From: Azotobacter vinelandii
Lineage (GTDB): Bacteria > Pseudomonadota > Gammaproteobacteria > Pseudomonadales > Pseudomonadaceae
Length of the DNA: 64,000 nt
Assembly (NCBI RefSeq): GCF_001571105.1
Contig: NZ_BCTD01000015.1
Direction: 5' to 3' (one strand)
The first letter of the stretch is position 1. Each line of letters begins with the position of its first letter. Both the position numbers and the translations under genes were made by a program. Below are positions 52,840 through 63,569 of the stretch, piece after piece. The notes below the pieces were generated by a model. It had not been told where the DNA came from, made no database searches, and worked only from the letters and a program-made list of their open reading frames with translations.

Positions 52840-53250
52840 ATGCGTCATTACGAAATCATCTTCCTGGTCCATCCGGATCAGAGCGAGCAGGTCGGCGGCA
52901 TGGTGGAACGCTACACCAAGCTGATCGAAGAAGACGGCGGCAAGATCCATCGTCTGGAGGACTGGGGTCGTCGCCAGTTGGCCTATGCCATCAACAACGT
53001 GCACAAGGCCCACTACGTGCTGATCAACGTCGAGTGCAGCGGCAAGGCTCTGAGCGAGCTGGAAGACAACTTCCGCTACAACGACGCCGTCATCCGCAAC
53101 CTGGTCATCCGTCGCGACGAAGCCATCACTGGTCAGTCCGAGATGCTCAAGGCCGAAGAAAACCGCAGCGAGCGTCGCGAGCGTCGCGAGCGTCCCGAGC
53201 ACGGTGGCCACGAAGGCCTCGATGGCGACAGCGACAAGGCTGACGAGTAA
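52840..53250 (+). CDS. rpsF: 30S ribosomal protein S6
   Basis: The 136-residue protein begins MRHYEIIFLVHPDQSEQVGG and has KIHRLEDWGRRQLAYAINN; the C-terminal tail is Glu/Arg-rich with the repeat ERRERRERPE. It binds S18 on the 30S platform. AAGGAGCATCT precedes the ATG. The tail is longer than average and may be modified by glutamates as in E. coli. Confidence 0.97.
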   Translation: MRHYEIIFLVHPDQSEQVGGMVERYTKLIEEDGGKIHRLEDWGRRQLAYAINNVHKAHYVLINVECSGKALSELEDNFRYNDAVIRNLVIRRDEAITGQSEMLKAEENRSERRERRERPEHGGHEGLDGDSDKADE

Positions 53251-53278
53251 TTCCCGGATCTATTGAGGAGCAATTCCC

Positions 53279-53509
53279 ATGGCACGTTTCTTCCGTCGTC
53301 GCAAGTTCTGCCGCTTCACCGCCGAAGGCGTGAAGGAGATCGACTTCAAGGATCTCAACACCCTGAAGGCCTACATCTCCGAAACCGGCAAGATCGTTCC
53401 CAGCCGTATCACCGGTACCAAGGCCCGTTATCAGCGTCAGCTGGCCACCGCCATCAAGCGTGCCCGCTACCTGGCCCTGCTGCCCTACACCGACAGCCAC
53501 GGCCGCTGA
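53279..53509 (+). CDS. rpsR: 30S ribosomal protein S18
   Basis: The 76-residue protein begins MARFFRRRKFCRFTAEG and has ITGTKARYQRQLATAIKRAR. It forms a pair with S6. It follows rpsF by 28 bp with a GAGGAG site. Confidence 0.97.
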   Translation: MARFFRRRKFCRFTAEGVKEIDFKDLNTLKAYISETGKIVPSRITGTKARYQRQLATAIKRARYLALLPYTDSHGR

Positions 53510-53544
53510 TGACGGGCGGTCGACGAAGCAAGGGATAGAATCGC

Positions 53545-54435
53545 ATGCGCGTCCTGGCCGAGTTCATCATGCGTGGTCGCATGCAGGCCGGCCTCGTAGT
53601 CGTCGGCTGCGCCGCTCTGCCACTGCTGTTCTGGCTGAGCGCGGCGGCAGGCAGTCTGGTGCTTCTGCGCCGCGGCCTGGGCGATGCCTTCGGCATCGTC
53701 GCCCTGGCCCTGCTGCCGGGAGCGGTCTGGTGGTACTTCGGCGAGCCGCGCACCCTGCTGTTGCTGCTCGGCACCCTGGGGTTGGCCCAACTGCTGCGCA
53801 GCAGCGTGTCCTGGCGGCTGGTGCTGATGAGCAGCGTGCTGGTCGGCCTGGCCTATGCCCTGGTGCTGGAGGAGGTGTTCCGCGCGCCCATCGAGGCCAT
53901 GGCCGGCGAGTTGCGGCAGCTCATGCCCCAACTGCTCCAGTCGGCCACTCCGCTCTCGGCGGACGAGCAGACGCGCCTGGGGGCTCTGCTGGTACCCGTG
54001 CTGACCGGCATGCTGGCGGCGCTGCTGCAGATCGTCAGTCTGCTCGCCCTGGTGCTCGGCCGCTACTGGCAGAGCCTGCTGTACAACCCGGGCGGCTTCG
54101 CCCGCGAGTTCCGCGCGCTGCGCCTGCCCGGGCCGTGGGCCCTGGCGCTGCTGGCGGGCATGCTGCTCGCTCCCAGCATGGGCATCCGGATGGCCATGCT
54201 GGCGCCGCTGTGCAGCGTACCGCTGGTCTTCGCCGGCATAGCCCTGATACACGGGCTGGTGGCGCAGGGGCGGCTGGGGCGGTTCTGGCTGGTGGGGCTG
54301 TACGTGACGCTGCTGCTGTTCATGCAGTTGACCTATCCGTTGCTGATGGTTTTGGCCATCGTCGACAGTCTGATTGATTTTCGCGGTCGCCAGACGCCCA
54401 AGGGTGGCTCCGGAGCTGCGAACGGTGAAGGTTAA
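53545..54435 (+). CDS. DUF2232-like membrane protein in the rpsF operon
   Basis: The 296-residue protein has about eight transmembrane helices and no soluble domain. Its position between rpsR and rplI is conserved in Pseudomonas. The family (YybS/DUF2232) is of unknown function. It is most likely translated from the ribosomal protein transcript: 35 bp after rpsR and 21 bp before rplI. Confidence 0.75.
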   Translation: MRVLAEFIMRGRMQAGLVVVGCAALPLLFWLSAAAGSLVLLRRGLGDAFGIVALALLPGAVWWYFGEPRTLLLLLGTLGLAQLLRSSVSWRLVLMSSVLVGLAYALVLEEVFRAPIEAMAGELRQLMPQLLQSATPLSADEQTRLGALLVPVLTGMLAALLQIVSLLALVLGRYWQSLLYNPGGFAREFRALRLPGPWALALLAGMLLAPSMGIRMAMLAPLCSVPLVFAGIALIHGLVAQGRLGRFWLVGLYVTLLLFMQLTYPLLMVLAIVDSLIDFRGRQTPKGGSGAANGEG

Positions 54436-54456
54436 AAGTTAAGAGGTAAGACTCAA

Positions 54457-54903
54457 ATGGAAGTCATCCTGCTGGAAAAGATCACCAACCTCGGCAATCT
54501 GGGCGACAAGGTGAATGTAAAGAGCGGTTACGCGCGCAACTTCCTGCTGCCGCAGGGCAAGGCCACCGCGGCCACCGCCGAGAACGTCGCGGCGTTCGAA
54601 GCCCGTCGTGTCGAACTGGAGCGCCTGGCGGCCGAGAAGAGGTCCTCCGCCGAATCCCGCGCGGCCCAGTTGAACGAACTGGAAATCACCATCACCGCCA
54701 CCGCCGGCGATGAAGGCAAGCTGTTCGGCTCCATCGGCACCGCCGACATCGCCGATGCCTTGACCGCCGCCGGCCTGGACGTGGCGAAGAGCGAAGTGCG
54801 CCTGCCCAACGGCACCATTCGCCAGACCGGCGAATACGACGTGGCCCTGCACCTGCACACCGACGTCGAGGCCAGCATCCGCCTGGTCGTGGTCGGCGGC
54901 TAA
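54457..54903 (+). CDS. rplI: 50S ribosomal protein L9
   Basis: The 148-residue protein has the N-terminal signature EVILLEKITNLGNLGDKVNV, then GYARNFLLPQGKA, a long helix and the C-terminal domain (EGKLFGSIGTADIADAL). It lies at the base of the L1 stalk. A strong terminator follows. Confidence 0.97.
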   Translation: MEVILLEKITNLGNLGDKVNVKSGYARNFLLPQGKATAATAENVAAFEARRVELERLAAEKRSSAESRAAQLNELEITITATAGDEGKLFGSIGTADIADALTAAGLDVAKSEVRLPNGTIRQTGEYDVALHLHTDVEASIRLVVVGG

Positions 54904-54950
54904 GCAAGCGCCGCTCCGTCTGGCGGCCTGGCCGCCGGACGCCTAACATC

Positions 54951-54990
54951 GGGCACGCTCCGCCACGCGGAGCGTGCCCGTTGTCTTTCT
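54951..54990 (+). terminator. Terminator after rplI
   Basis: GGGCACGCTCCG and CGGAGCGTGCCC form a perfect 12-bp stem around CCACG, followed by GTTGTCTTTCT. It separates the ribosomal genes from dnaB. Confidence 0.8.
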
Positions 54991-55014
54991 GCACTCCCGG
55001 AATTCTCGCCAGCC

Positions 55015-56406
55015 ATGAACGACATCAGTCCCCCCGAGCAATACGACCTGGAAACCGCCGCCCTCAAGGTGCCGCCGCATTCCATCGAGGCCGAGCAGGC
55101 CGTGCTGGGCGGCCTGATGCTGGACAACAACACCTGGGAGCGGGTGCTCGACCAGGTGTCCGACGGCGACTTCTACCGTCACGACCACCGCATGATCTTC
55201 CGCGCCATCACCGTACTGGCCGAGCGCAACATGCCGTTCGACGTGGTCACCCTGTCCGAGCAACTGGACAAGGAGGGGCATCTGGAGCAGGTCGGCGGCC
55301 TGGCCTACCTGGGGGAACTGGCCAAGAACACGCCCTCGGTGGCCAACATCAAGGCCTATGCGCAGATCGTCCGCGAGCGCGCCACCCTGCGTCAGTTGAT
55401 CGCCACCAGCAACCGGATCGCCGACAGCGCCTACGCGCCCCAGGGCCGCACCGGCGACGAGATCCTCGACGAGGCCGAGCGGCTGATCTTCCAGATCGCC
55501 GAGGCGCGGCCCAAGACCGGCGGGCCGATGGCGATCAACGACATCCTGGTCAAGGCCATCGACCGCATCGACTCACTGTTCAACTCCGGCGATGCCATCA
55601 CCGGGCTGTCCACCGGCTTCACCGACCTGGACGAGCAGACCAGCGGCCTGCAGCCGGCCGACCTGGTCATCGTCGCCGGGCGTCCGTCCATGGGCAAGAC
55701 CACCTTCGCCATGAACCTGGTGGAGAACGCCGTGCTGCGCAGCGACAAGGCGGTGGTGGTGTATTCCCTGGAAATGCCCGCCGAATCCATCGTGATCCGT
55801 ATGCTCGCCTCGCTCGGGCGCATCGACCAGACCAAGGTGCGCGCCGGCCGTCTGGACGACGACGACTGGCCGCGGCTGACCTCGGCGGTCAACCTGCTCA
55901 ACGAGCGCAAGCTGTTCATCGACGACACCGCCGGCATCAGCCCGGCGGAAATGCGCGCGCGTACCCGGCGCCTGGCCCGCGAGCACGGCGAGATCGCCAT
56001 GATCATGGTCGACTACCTGCAACTGATGCAGATTCCTGGTTCCGGCGGCGACAACCGGGTCAACGAGATTTCCGAGATATCCCGTTCGCTGAAGGCGCTG
56101 GCCAAGGAGTTCAACTGCCCGGTGATCGCGCTCTCGCAGCTCAACCGCTCGCTGGAGCAGCGTCCCAACAAGCGTCCGGTGAACTCCGATCTGCGCGAAT
56201 CCGGAGCCATCGAGCAGGATGCCGATGTCATCATGTTCGTCTATCGCGACGAGGTCTATCACCCGGAGACGGAGTTCAAGGGGGTCGCCGAAATCATCAT
56301 CGGCAAGCAGCGCAACGGCCCGATCGGTACCACCCGGCTGGCTTTCCTCGGCAAGTATTCGCGCTTCGAGAACCTGGCGCCGGGCAGTTACCAGTTCGAC
56401 GAGTGA
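55015..56406 (+). CDS. dnaB: Replicative DNA helicase DnaB
   Basis: The 463-residue helicase has the N-terminal domain (VPPHSIEAEQAVLGGLMLDN), Walker A GRPSMGKTTFAMNL, MIMVDYLQLM (Walker B), and KQRNGPIGT. It unwinds DNA at the fork. No intein is present. It begins just after the rplI terminator and so should have its own promoter or use readthrough. In P. aeruginosa, as I remember, alr follows dnaB; here an MFS gene follows. Confidence 0.97.
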   Translation: MNDISPPEQYDLETAALKVPPHSIEAEQAVLGGLMLDNNTWERVLDQVSDGDFYRHDHRMIFRAITVLAERNMPFDVVTLSEQLDKEGHLEQVGGLAYLGELAKNTPSVANIKAYAQIVRERATLRQLIATSNRIADSAYAPQGRTGDEILDEAERLIFQIAEARPKTGGPMAINDILVKAIDRIDSLFNSGDAITGLSTGFTDLDEQTSGLQPADLVIVAGRPSMGKTTFAMNLVENAVLRSDKAVVVYSLEMPAESIVIRMLASLGRIDQTKVRAGRLDDDDWPRLTSAVNLLNERKLFIDDTAGISPAEMRARTRRLAREHGEIAMIMVDYLQLMQIPGSGGDNRVNEISEISRSLKALAKEFNCPVIALSQLNRSLEQRPNKRPVNSDLRESGAIEQDADVIMFVYRDEVYHPETEFKGVAEIIIGKQRNGPIGTTRLAFLGKYSRFENLAPGSYQFDE

Positions 56407-56473
56407 GGTACTGGACAGCCTGGCCGGCGCCGCTTAGCGTCAAAGGAGGAATTCGTCGCACAGGGAGTCCGAT

Positions 56474-57688
56474 ATGACCGCTCCGGCGCGTCCTTCCGCC
56501 CTGACCGCCGGCTTGCGCGCCCTGCCGGCCGGGATCTGGGCGCTGGGGTTCGGCTCGATGCTCATGGACATCTCCTCCGAGCTGATCCACAGCCTGCTGC
56601 CGCTGTTCATGGTCGGCGTGCTCGGTACCTCGCTGGTGACGGTGGGCATCGTCGAAGGCGTGGCCGAGGCCACCGCGGCCTTCGCCAAGGTGTTCTCCGG
56701 CGCGCTCAGTGACTACCTGGGGCAGCGCAAGCGGCTGGTGGTGTTCGGCTATGCCCTGGCGGCCTTCAGCAAGCCGCTGTTTCCCCTGGCGACAAGCATC
56801 GACTGGGTGTTCGCCGCGCGTTTCGCCGACCGCGTCGGCAAGGGCATCCGCGGCGCCCCGCGCGATGCGCTGGTCGCCGATCTGGTGACGCCGGCGCTGC
56901 GCGGTGCGGCCTACGGACTGCGCCAGGCGCTCGACTCCCTGGGCGCGGTGATCGGCCCGTTGCTGGCGCTGCTGTTCATGGCCTGGTTCGCCAACGACAT
57001 CGAGGCGGTGATGTGGGTGGCAGTGATCCCGGCCTTCCTCACCGTGGTCCTGCTGCTTCGCTGTGTGCAGGAGCCAGCGCGCGCGGAAAGCGGGAAGGAC
57101 GCCCGGCCACCGCTGCGCCTGGGCGACGTGCGTCGGTTGGGCCGGGCCTACTGGTGGGTGGCGGGCATCGGCGCGGTGTTCACCCTGGCGCGCTTCAGCG
57201 AGGCCTTTCTGATCCTGCGCGCCGAAGACGTGGGAGTGCCCCTCGGTCTGGTGCCGCTGGCGCTGGTGGTGATGAACCTGTTTTATGCCTTGTGCGCCTA
57301 TCCGGCCGGCCGGGCCGCCGACCGTCTCGATGCGCGTCGACTGCTGCTGGTCAGCCTGGCGTTGCTGATCCTCGCCGATCTGCTGCTGGCCGCTGCCGAC
57401 GATCCCTGGCTGGCCTTTGTCGGCGCCGCTCTGTGGGGGCTGCACATGGCCTTCAGCCAGGGCCTCCTGGCCAAGCTGGTGGCCGACAGCGCGCCGCTGG
57501 CGCTGCGCGGCACCGCCTTCGGCTTCTTCAATCTGCTCGGTGGCCTGGCGCTGCTGGCGGCCAACGTGATCGCCGGCGCTCTGTGGCAGCAGTTCGGCGC
57601 TGCCGTCACCTTCCTCGGCGGTGCCGCCTTCGCCACGCTGGCGGCCCTGGGGCTGCTGGCCTGGGACGGACGGGCCAGGGCTGCGTGA
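56474..57688 (+). CDS. Major facilitator superfamily transporter
   Basis: The 404-residue protein has twelve transmembrane helices and the motif A-like DYLGQRKRLVVFGY between helices 2 and 3, and GVAEATAAFAKVFSGALSDY. FADRVGKGIRGAPRDALVAD is a strong subfamily mark of a bacterial efflux or sugar-phosphate-like group. Substrate is unknown. It is convergent with the YgiQ gene, the stop codons being one base apart. Confidence 0.9.
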   Translation: MTAPARPSALTAGLRALPAGIWALGFGSMLMDISSELIHSLLPLFMVGVLGTSLVTVGIVEGVAEATAAFAKVFSGALSDYLGQRKRLVVFGYALAAFSKPLFPLATSIDWVFAARFADRVGKGIRGAPRDALVADLVTPALRGAAYGLRQALDSLGAVIGPLLALLFMAWFANDIEAVMWVAVIPAFLTVVLLLRCVQEPARAESGKDARPPLRLGDVRRLGRAYWWVAGIGAVFTLARFSEAFLILRAEDVGVPLGLVPLALVVMNLFYALCAYPAGRAADRLDARRLLLVSLALLILADLLLAAADDPWLAFVGAALWGLHMAFSQGLLAKLVADSAPLALRGTAFGFFNLLGGLALLAANVIAGALWQQFGAAVTFLGGAAFATLAALGLLAWDGRARAA

Positions 57689-57689
57689 A

Positions 57690-59963
<2,274 letters not shown>

Positions 59964-60175
59964 GGCGGTGACCGGCGGGGATTGCGAAGGGCGCGCAATA
60001 TAGCACAAAAAATGAGCAAAAGACTGAGCGCAATAGTTGGTTATGTCAGGGTGCCGACTCGGCCCGACCGCTCTGGATGAGGTATCCGCACGCTCACCCG
60101 CATCGCCGCGCCGCGCCGTGGGCGGCGGTGCTCGAGCCTGATGACGAGAGGGCGCCTGGGGTGCGGGAAATGGGA

Positions 60176-60202
60176 CGCTGGTACGCCTGCGGCGTACCAG
60201 CG
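60176..60202. repeat. Perfect 12-bp inverted repeat
   Basis: CGCTGGTACGCC and GGCGTACCAGCG surround TGC. It forms a strong hairpin about 215 bp upstream of the YgiQ start and could be an operator or RNA structure. Confidence 0.5.
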
Positions 60203-60278
60203 AATCTGTTCCAGATGTGGGATCTGATGCGAATGATGGGAAAGAGCCTGAAAATCGTGCGGATACTTCCCCGAACTC

Positions 60279-60299
60279 TGTGGAAAGGCCTGTGGATAA
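60279..60299 (+). promoter_or_regulatory. DnaA-box pair, module A
   Basis: TGTGGAAAG (60279-60287) and TGTGGATAA (60291-60299) lie in the same direction with 12-bp periodicity. The second is a perfect DnaA box (complement TTATCCACA). The first matches at seven of nine positions. Confidence 0.55.
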
Positions 60300-60471
60300 A
60301 CCTGGGAACAAGTTTTCCATCCGGGAGCGCTCGCGGCTTCTGGCGTGCCTGGGAGAAAAGTGCGCGGGAAGACGGTGAAATGGATTGGAACAGGCGGTTT
60401 TCCTGGCGTCGAGGGTGGTCGCCGCACGGCTCCGGCATCGTCCTGGAGGCCATGGGGTTGTCCAGCGTAAC

Positions 60472-60492
60472 TGTGGAGCAGGCTGTGGATAA
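60472..60492 (+). promoter_or_regulatory. DnaA-box pair, module B
   Basis: TGTGGAGCA (60472-60480) and TGTGGATAA (60484-60492) repeat the arrangement of module A exactly: same orientation and 12-bp periodicity with GGC between the boxes, 193 bp away. Confidence 0.55.
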
Positions 60493-60513
60493 GCTGCGCA
60501 AGAATGGCGCGAG

Positions 60514-60538
60514 CCCGCCAGGGACGGGCCCTGGCGGG
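60514..60538 (-). terminator. Hairpin after rlmG
   Basis: CCCGCCAGGG and CCCTGGCGGG form a perfect 10-bp stem around five bases, 17 bp beyond the rlmG stop. No T tract follows, so it may be a weak terminator or Rho-aided. Confidence 0.55.
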
Positions 60539-60555
60539 TATCGCTCGTTTCTTGT

Positions 60556-61680
60556 TCAGCGAATCGCCTTGAGGATGACGAACTTGGGCGTCGCTCCCAC
60601 CTGCTCGACCCGGGAGAACAGCTTTTTGAGCTTGATGTGGTAGCCCAGGTGGCGGTTGCCGACGATCCACAGGGCGCCGCCCGGCACCAGTGCCGCGCGC
60701 GCCTGTTGGAACATGCGCCAGGCCAGAAAGTCGCCGACCACCTGCTGCTGGTGGAACGGCGGATTGCACAGCACCGCCTCCAGGGAGCGCTCGGCCTGTC
60801 CGGCCAGGCCGTCGGCGGCGCGGATTTCCACCGGGCGTTCGCCGAGCGTCGCGCGCCAGTTCTCCGTGGCCGATTGCACGGCCATGTAGGATTCGTCGAC
60901 CAGCGTCAGCCGCGCTTCGGGATTGGCCAGCGCGCAGGCGATGGCCAGCACCCCGTTGCCGCAGCCGAGATCGGCGACCCGCGCACTGCCGAGGTTGCCG
61001 GGCAGATGGGAAAGAAAGGCGCGGGTACCGATGTCCAGCCCTTCGCGGCAGAATACGTTGGCGTGGTTGAGCAGCTCGACGGGGGGCCGGTCGAGGCGGT
61101 AGCGGGTCGGGTAGGGCGAGCGCGGCGCGGGCTTCGGCTCCGGCGTGGCGAACAGCAGGCGCGCCTTCTTCTCCGCCAGCGAGGCCTGCACCGGGCCGAC
61201 GTAGCGCTCGAGCAGGTCGCCCGCGGCGCGCGGCAGGTGCTTGAGCATGGCCGCGGCGATCACCCGGGCGCCCGGTGCCAGCCGGCCGTGCAGGCGGATC
61301 AGCTGTTCTTCGAGCAGGGCCAGGGTCTTGGGCACGCGGATCAGCACCCGCTCGAAGGGACCCTCGGCGACCGCGCTGGCCGGCACGAAGGCTACCGCTT
61401 CCGCCGCCAGGCCGTTGCGTTGCAGGTTGTCGCGCAGGGCGAGCCGGCCCAGATGGGAGTCGCCGCTGCTGGTCACCCGGGCATGGCCGGCCAGGGAACA
61501 GGCCAGCGCGCCGAAGGCGTCGTTGAGCACGAGGACCCGCGTTTCCGCGGGCAGGCCTTGCGCGTGCAGGTGCCGCAGCAGGTACTCGTCGGCGGCATCG
61601 AAGGCCAGCAGGGGATCGTCGCGCCGCGCTGGCTGGCGCTGCAGCTCGAGACGGGCGAACGGGGTATCGAGAATGGGCAT
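60556..61680 (-). CDS. rlmG: 23S rRNA (guanine-N2)-methyltransferase RlmG
   Basis: The 374-residue protein has an N-terminal inactive domain (about 1-180), the SAM motif VADLGCGNGVLAIACA, and the amino-methylating motif CNPPFHQQQ. It methylates G1835 of 23S rRNA. The ATG gives MPILDTPFARLELQRQ, matching the family. It is divergent from the Fpr gene with 141 bp between. Confidence 0.92.
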   Translation of the reverse strand: MPILDTPFARLELQRQPARRDDPLLAFDAADEYLLRHLHAQGLPAETRVLVLNDAFGALACSLAGHARVTSSGDSHLGRLALRDNLQRNGLAAEAVAFVPASAVAEGPFERVLIRVPKTLALLEEQLIRLHGRLAPGARVIAAAMLKHLPRAAGDLLERYVGPVQASLAEKKARLLFATPEPKPAPRSPYPTRYRLDRPPVELLNHANVFCREGLDIGTRAFLSHLPGNLGSARVADLGCGNGVLAIACALANPEARLTLVDESYMAVQSATENWRATLGERPVEIRAADGLAGQAERSLEAVLCNPPFHQQQVVGDFLAWRMFQQARAALVPGGALWIVGNRHLGYHIKLKKLFSRVEQVGATPKFVILKAIR

Positions 61681-61821
61681 GGCGGGGAAAAGGGCGTTTG
61701 TCCTATACCAAAGAAGAGGCCGGCGTTCGCGCCGGGCGGTCGTACCGCTCCGGCCGCGAGCGCCGGCCCGGATACTGTCATGGCTTTCGCCCGGAGATCC
61801 GCGGCGAATGAGGAGCGAAGT

Positions 61822-62598
61822 ATGACCGCCAGCGAAGACAAGTTCACCCGGCAGACGCTGCTCGAGGTCTGGCCCTGGACGGACACCCTGTTCAGCCTGC
61901 GCTGTACGCGCCCGCCGGAGTTCCGTTTCCGTGCCGGCCAGTTCGCCCGTCTCGGCCTGTGCAAGGCCGACGGCGGTACCGTCTGGCGCGCCTATTCGAT
62001 GGTCTCGGCGCCGGCCGACGACTACCTGGAGTTCTTCTCCGTGGTGGTGCCGGGCGGCGAGTTCACCAGCGAGCTGTGCCGCCTCGGGCCCGGCGATGCG
62101 CTGCTCGTCGAGCGCCAGCCCTATGGCTTCCTCACTCTCGACCGCTTCCCAGACGGCCGTGACCTGTGGCTGCTGGCCACCGGCACCGGGCTCGGGCCTT
62201 TTCTGTCGATCCTGCGCGATCCGGAGGTCTGGCGGCGGTTCGAGCGCATTCTGCTGGTGCACAGCGTGCGCACCGAGGGCGAACTGGCCTACCGCGGGCA
62301 GATCGGCGAACTGCCGGCGCGCATGCAGCCACCGGATGGCCGGGCACGGCTGCAATATCTGCCGCTGGTGACCCGCGAGGCCGTGCCCGGGACCCTGCAC
62401 GGGCGCATCACCACGCTGCTCGACAACGGCGAACTGGAGCGCGCCGCCGGTCTGGCGCTCGATCCGGCCTGCTCGCGGCTCATGCTCTGCGGCAACCCGC
62501 AGATGATCAAGGACTGCCGGGAGCTGCTCAAGGCGCGCGGTCTGCAGCTCAGCCTGAGCCGCAAGCCGGGGCAGGTGGCGGTGGAAAACTACTGGTAG
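61822..62598 (+). CDS. Ferredoxin/flavodoxin-NADP+ reductase (Fpr family)
   Basis: The 258-residue enzyme has the FAD motif RAYSMVSAP, the NADP motif ATGTGLGPFLSILRD, and CGNPQMIKDC. It ends in VENYW, like E. coli Fpr (EHYW), with an aromatic residue on the flavin. The well-known A. vinelandii Fpr ends differently (FVEK, from memory), so this is a second paralogue, closer to FprB. It would pass electrons between NADPH and a ferredoxin or flavodoxin, relevant in a nitrogen fixer. GAGGAGCGAAGT precedes the ATG. Confidence 0.88.
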   Translation: MTASEDKFTRQTLLEVWPWTDTLFSLRCTRPPEFRFRAGQFARLGLCKADGGTVWRAYSMVSAPADDYLEFFSVVVPGGEFTSELCRLGPGDALLVERQPYGFLTLDRFPDGRDLWLLATGTGLGPFLSILRDPEVWRRFERILLVHSVRTEGELAYRGQIGELPARMQPPDGRARLQYLPLVTREAVPGTLHGRITTLLDNGELERAAGLALDPACSRLMLCGNPQMIKDCRELLKARGLQLSLSRKPGQVAVENYW

Positions 62599-62696
62599 CG
62601 GGTGTGCCTCTTGGCCTGGGCGGCGGCCGCTGGCAGAGTCGTATCCTCAGGGCGGCCGTCCGGCCGCCGGCAAGTCTTGCGTGAGGGATACATCCG

Positions 62697-63569
62697 ATGA
62701 CGGAGATTCTGGACAACCTGGTCGCCTTGTTGAGCCTCGAGCCCATCGAGGAAAACCTGTTCCGCGGCCGCAGCGAGGACCTCGGCCTGCGCCAGCTGTT
62801 CGGCGGGCAGGTGCTCGGTCAGGCGGTGTCGGCCGCCAGCCAGACGGTCGAGCCCGGCCGCCAGGTGCATTCGCTGCACGGCTACTTCCTGCGCCCCGGC
62901 GATGCCAGCCTGCCGGTGCTCTACGAGGTCGACCCGCTGCGCGACGGCAAGAGCTTCAGCGCGAGGCGGGTCACCGCGATCCAGAAGGGGCGGCCGATCT
63001 TTACCTGCGCCGCCTCCTTCCAGGCCGGAGAGGCGGGGCTCGAACACCAGCAGCCGACGATGCCCGAGGTGCCGGGGCCGGAGGGGCTGCTTTCGGAAAC
63101 CGAGCTGGCGCGGCAGGTCGCCGACCGGTTGCCGGCGCGCATCCACGACTGGGCGATCAGCGCCAAGCCGATCGAGATCCGTCCGGTGACCCGGGTCAAT
63201 CCCTTCTCCCCCGAGCCCTGCGCGCCGATCCGCTACGCCTGGTTCCGCGCCGACGGACGTCTGCCGGACGATCCGCACCTGCACCGTTACCTGCTCGCCT
63301 ACGCCTCGGATTTCTCTCTGTTGAACACGGCGCTGCAGCCGCACGGGGTGTCGGTGTTCCAGCGCTTCATGCAGGTGGCCAGCCTCGACCATGCCCTGTG
63401 GTTCCATGGCGATCTGCGTCTGGACGACTGGCTGCTGTTCGCGGTGGAAAGCCCCTGGGCCGCCAACGCCCGCGGCTTCGCCCGCGGCCATGTGTTCGAC
63501 CGCGATGGCCGGCTGGTCGCCTCCATGGCCCAGGAGGGGCTGATCCGTCTGCGCGAGGACTGGCAGTGA
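62697..63569 (+). CDS. tesB: Acyl-CoA thioesterase II (TesB)
   Basis: The 290-residue double hot-dog enzyme has FRGRSEDLGLRQLFGGQVLG, VHSLHGYFLRPGD, SFSARRVTAIQKGRPIF and a C-terminal half with LDHALWFHGDLRLDDWLLF. It hydrolyses medium- and long-chain acyl-CoA. Its stop overlaps the next gene's GTG (GTGA). Confidence 0.94.
   Translation: MTEILDNLVALLSLEPIEENLFRGRSEDLGLRQLFGGQVLGQAVSAASQTVEPGRQVHSLHGYFLRPGDASLPVLYEVDPLRDGKSFSARRVTAIQKGRPIFTCAASFQAGEAGLEHQQPTMPEVPGPEGLLSETELARQVADRLPARIHDWAISAKPIEIRPVTRVNPFSPEPCAPIRYAWFRADGRLPDDPHLHRYLLAYASDFSLLNTALQPHGVSVFQRFMQVASLDHALWFHGDLRLDDWLLFAVESPWAANARGFARGHVFDRDGRLVASMAQEGLIRLREDWQ

Larger units (their letters stand above)
59964..60555. other. Intergenic region with hairpins and DnaA-box pairs
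   Basis: This 592-bp gap separates the stop of rlmG from the start of YgiQ, both leftward. No convincing gene is seen. It holds a 12-bp perfect hairpin (60176-60202), two paired DnaA-box modules and a hairpin next to the rlmG stop. The part beside the YgiQ start is AT-rich (about 60000-60030) and should hold its promoter. Confidence 0.5.

Noticed and set aside
53160..53200. Short tandem repeat GCGAGCGTC in rpsF
   Set aside because: It encodes the normal Glu/Arg-rich S6 tail and is not a separate repeat element.
60077..60643. Rightward 188-codon frame in the DnaA-box region
   Set aside because: There is no ribosome site, it runs into rlmG on the other strand, and it spans both DnaA-box pairs and two hairpins.
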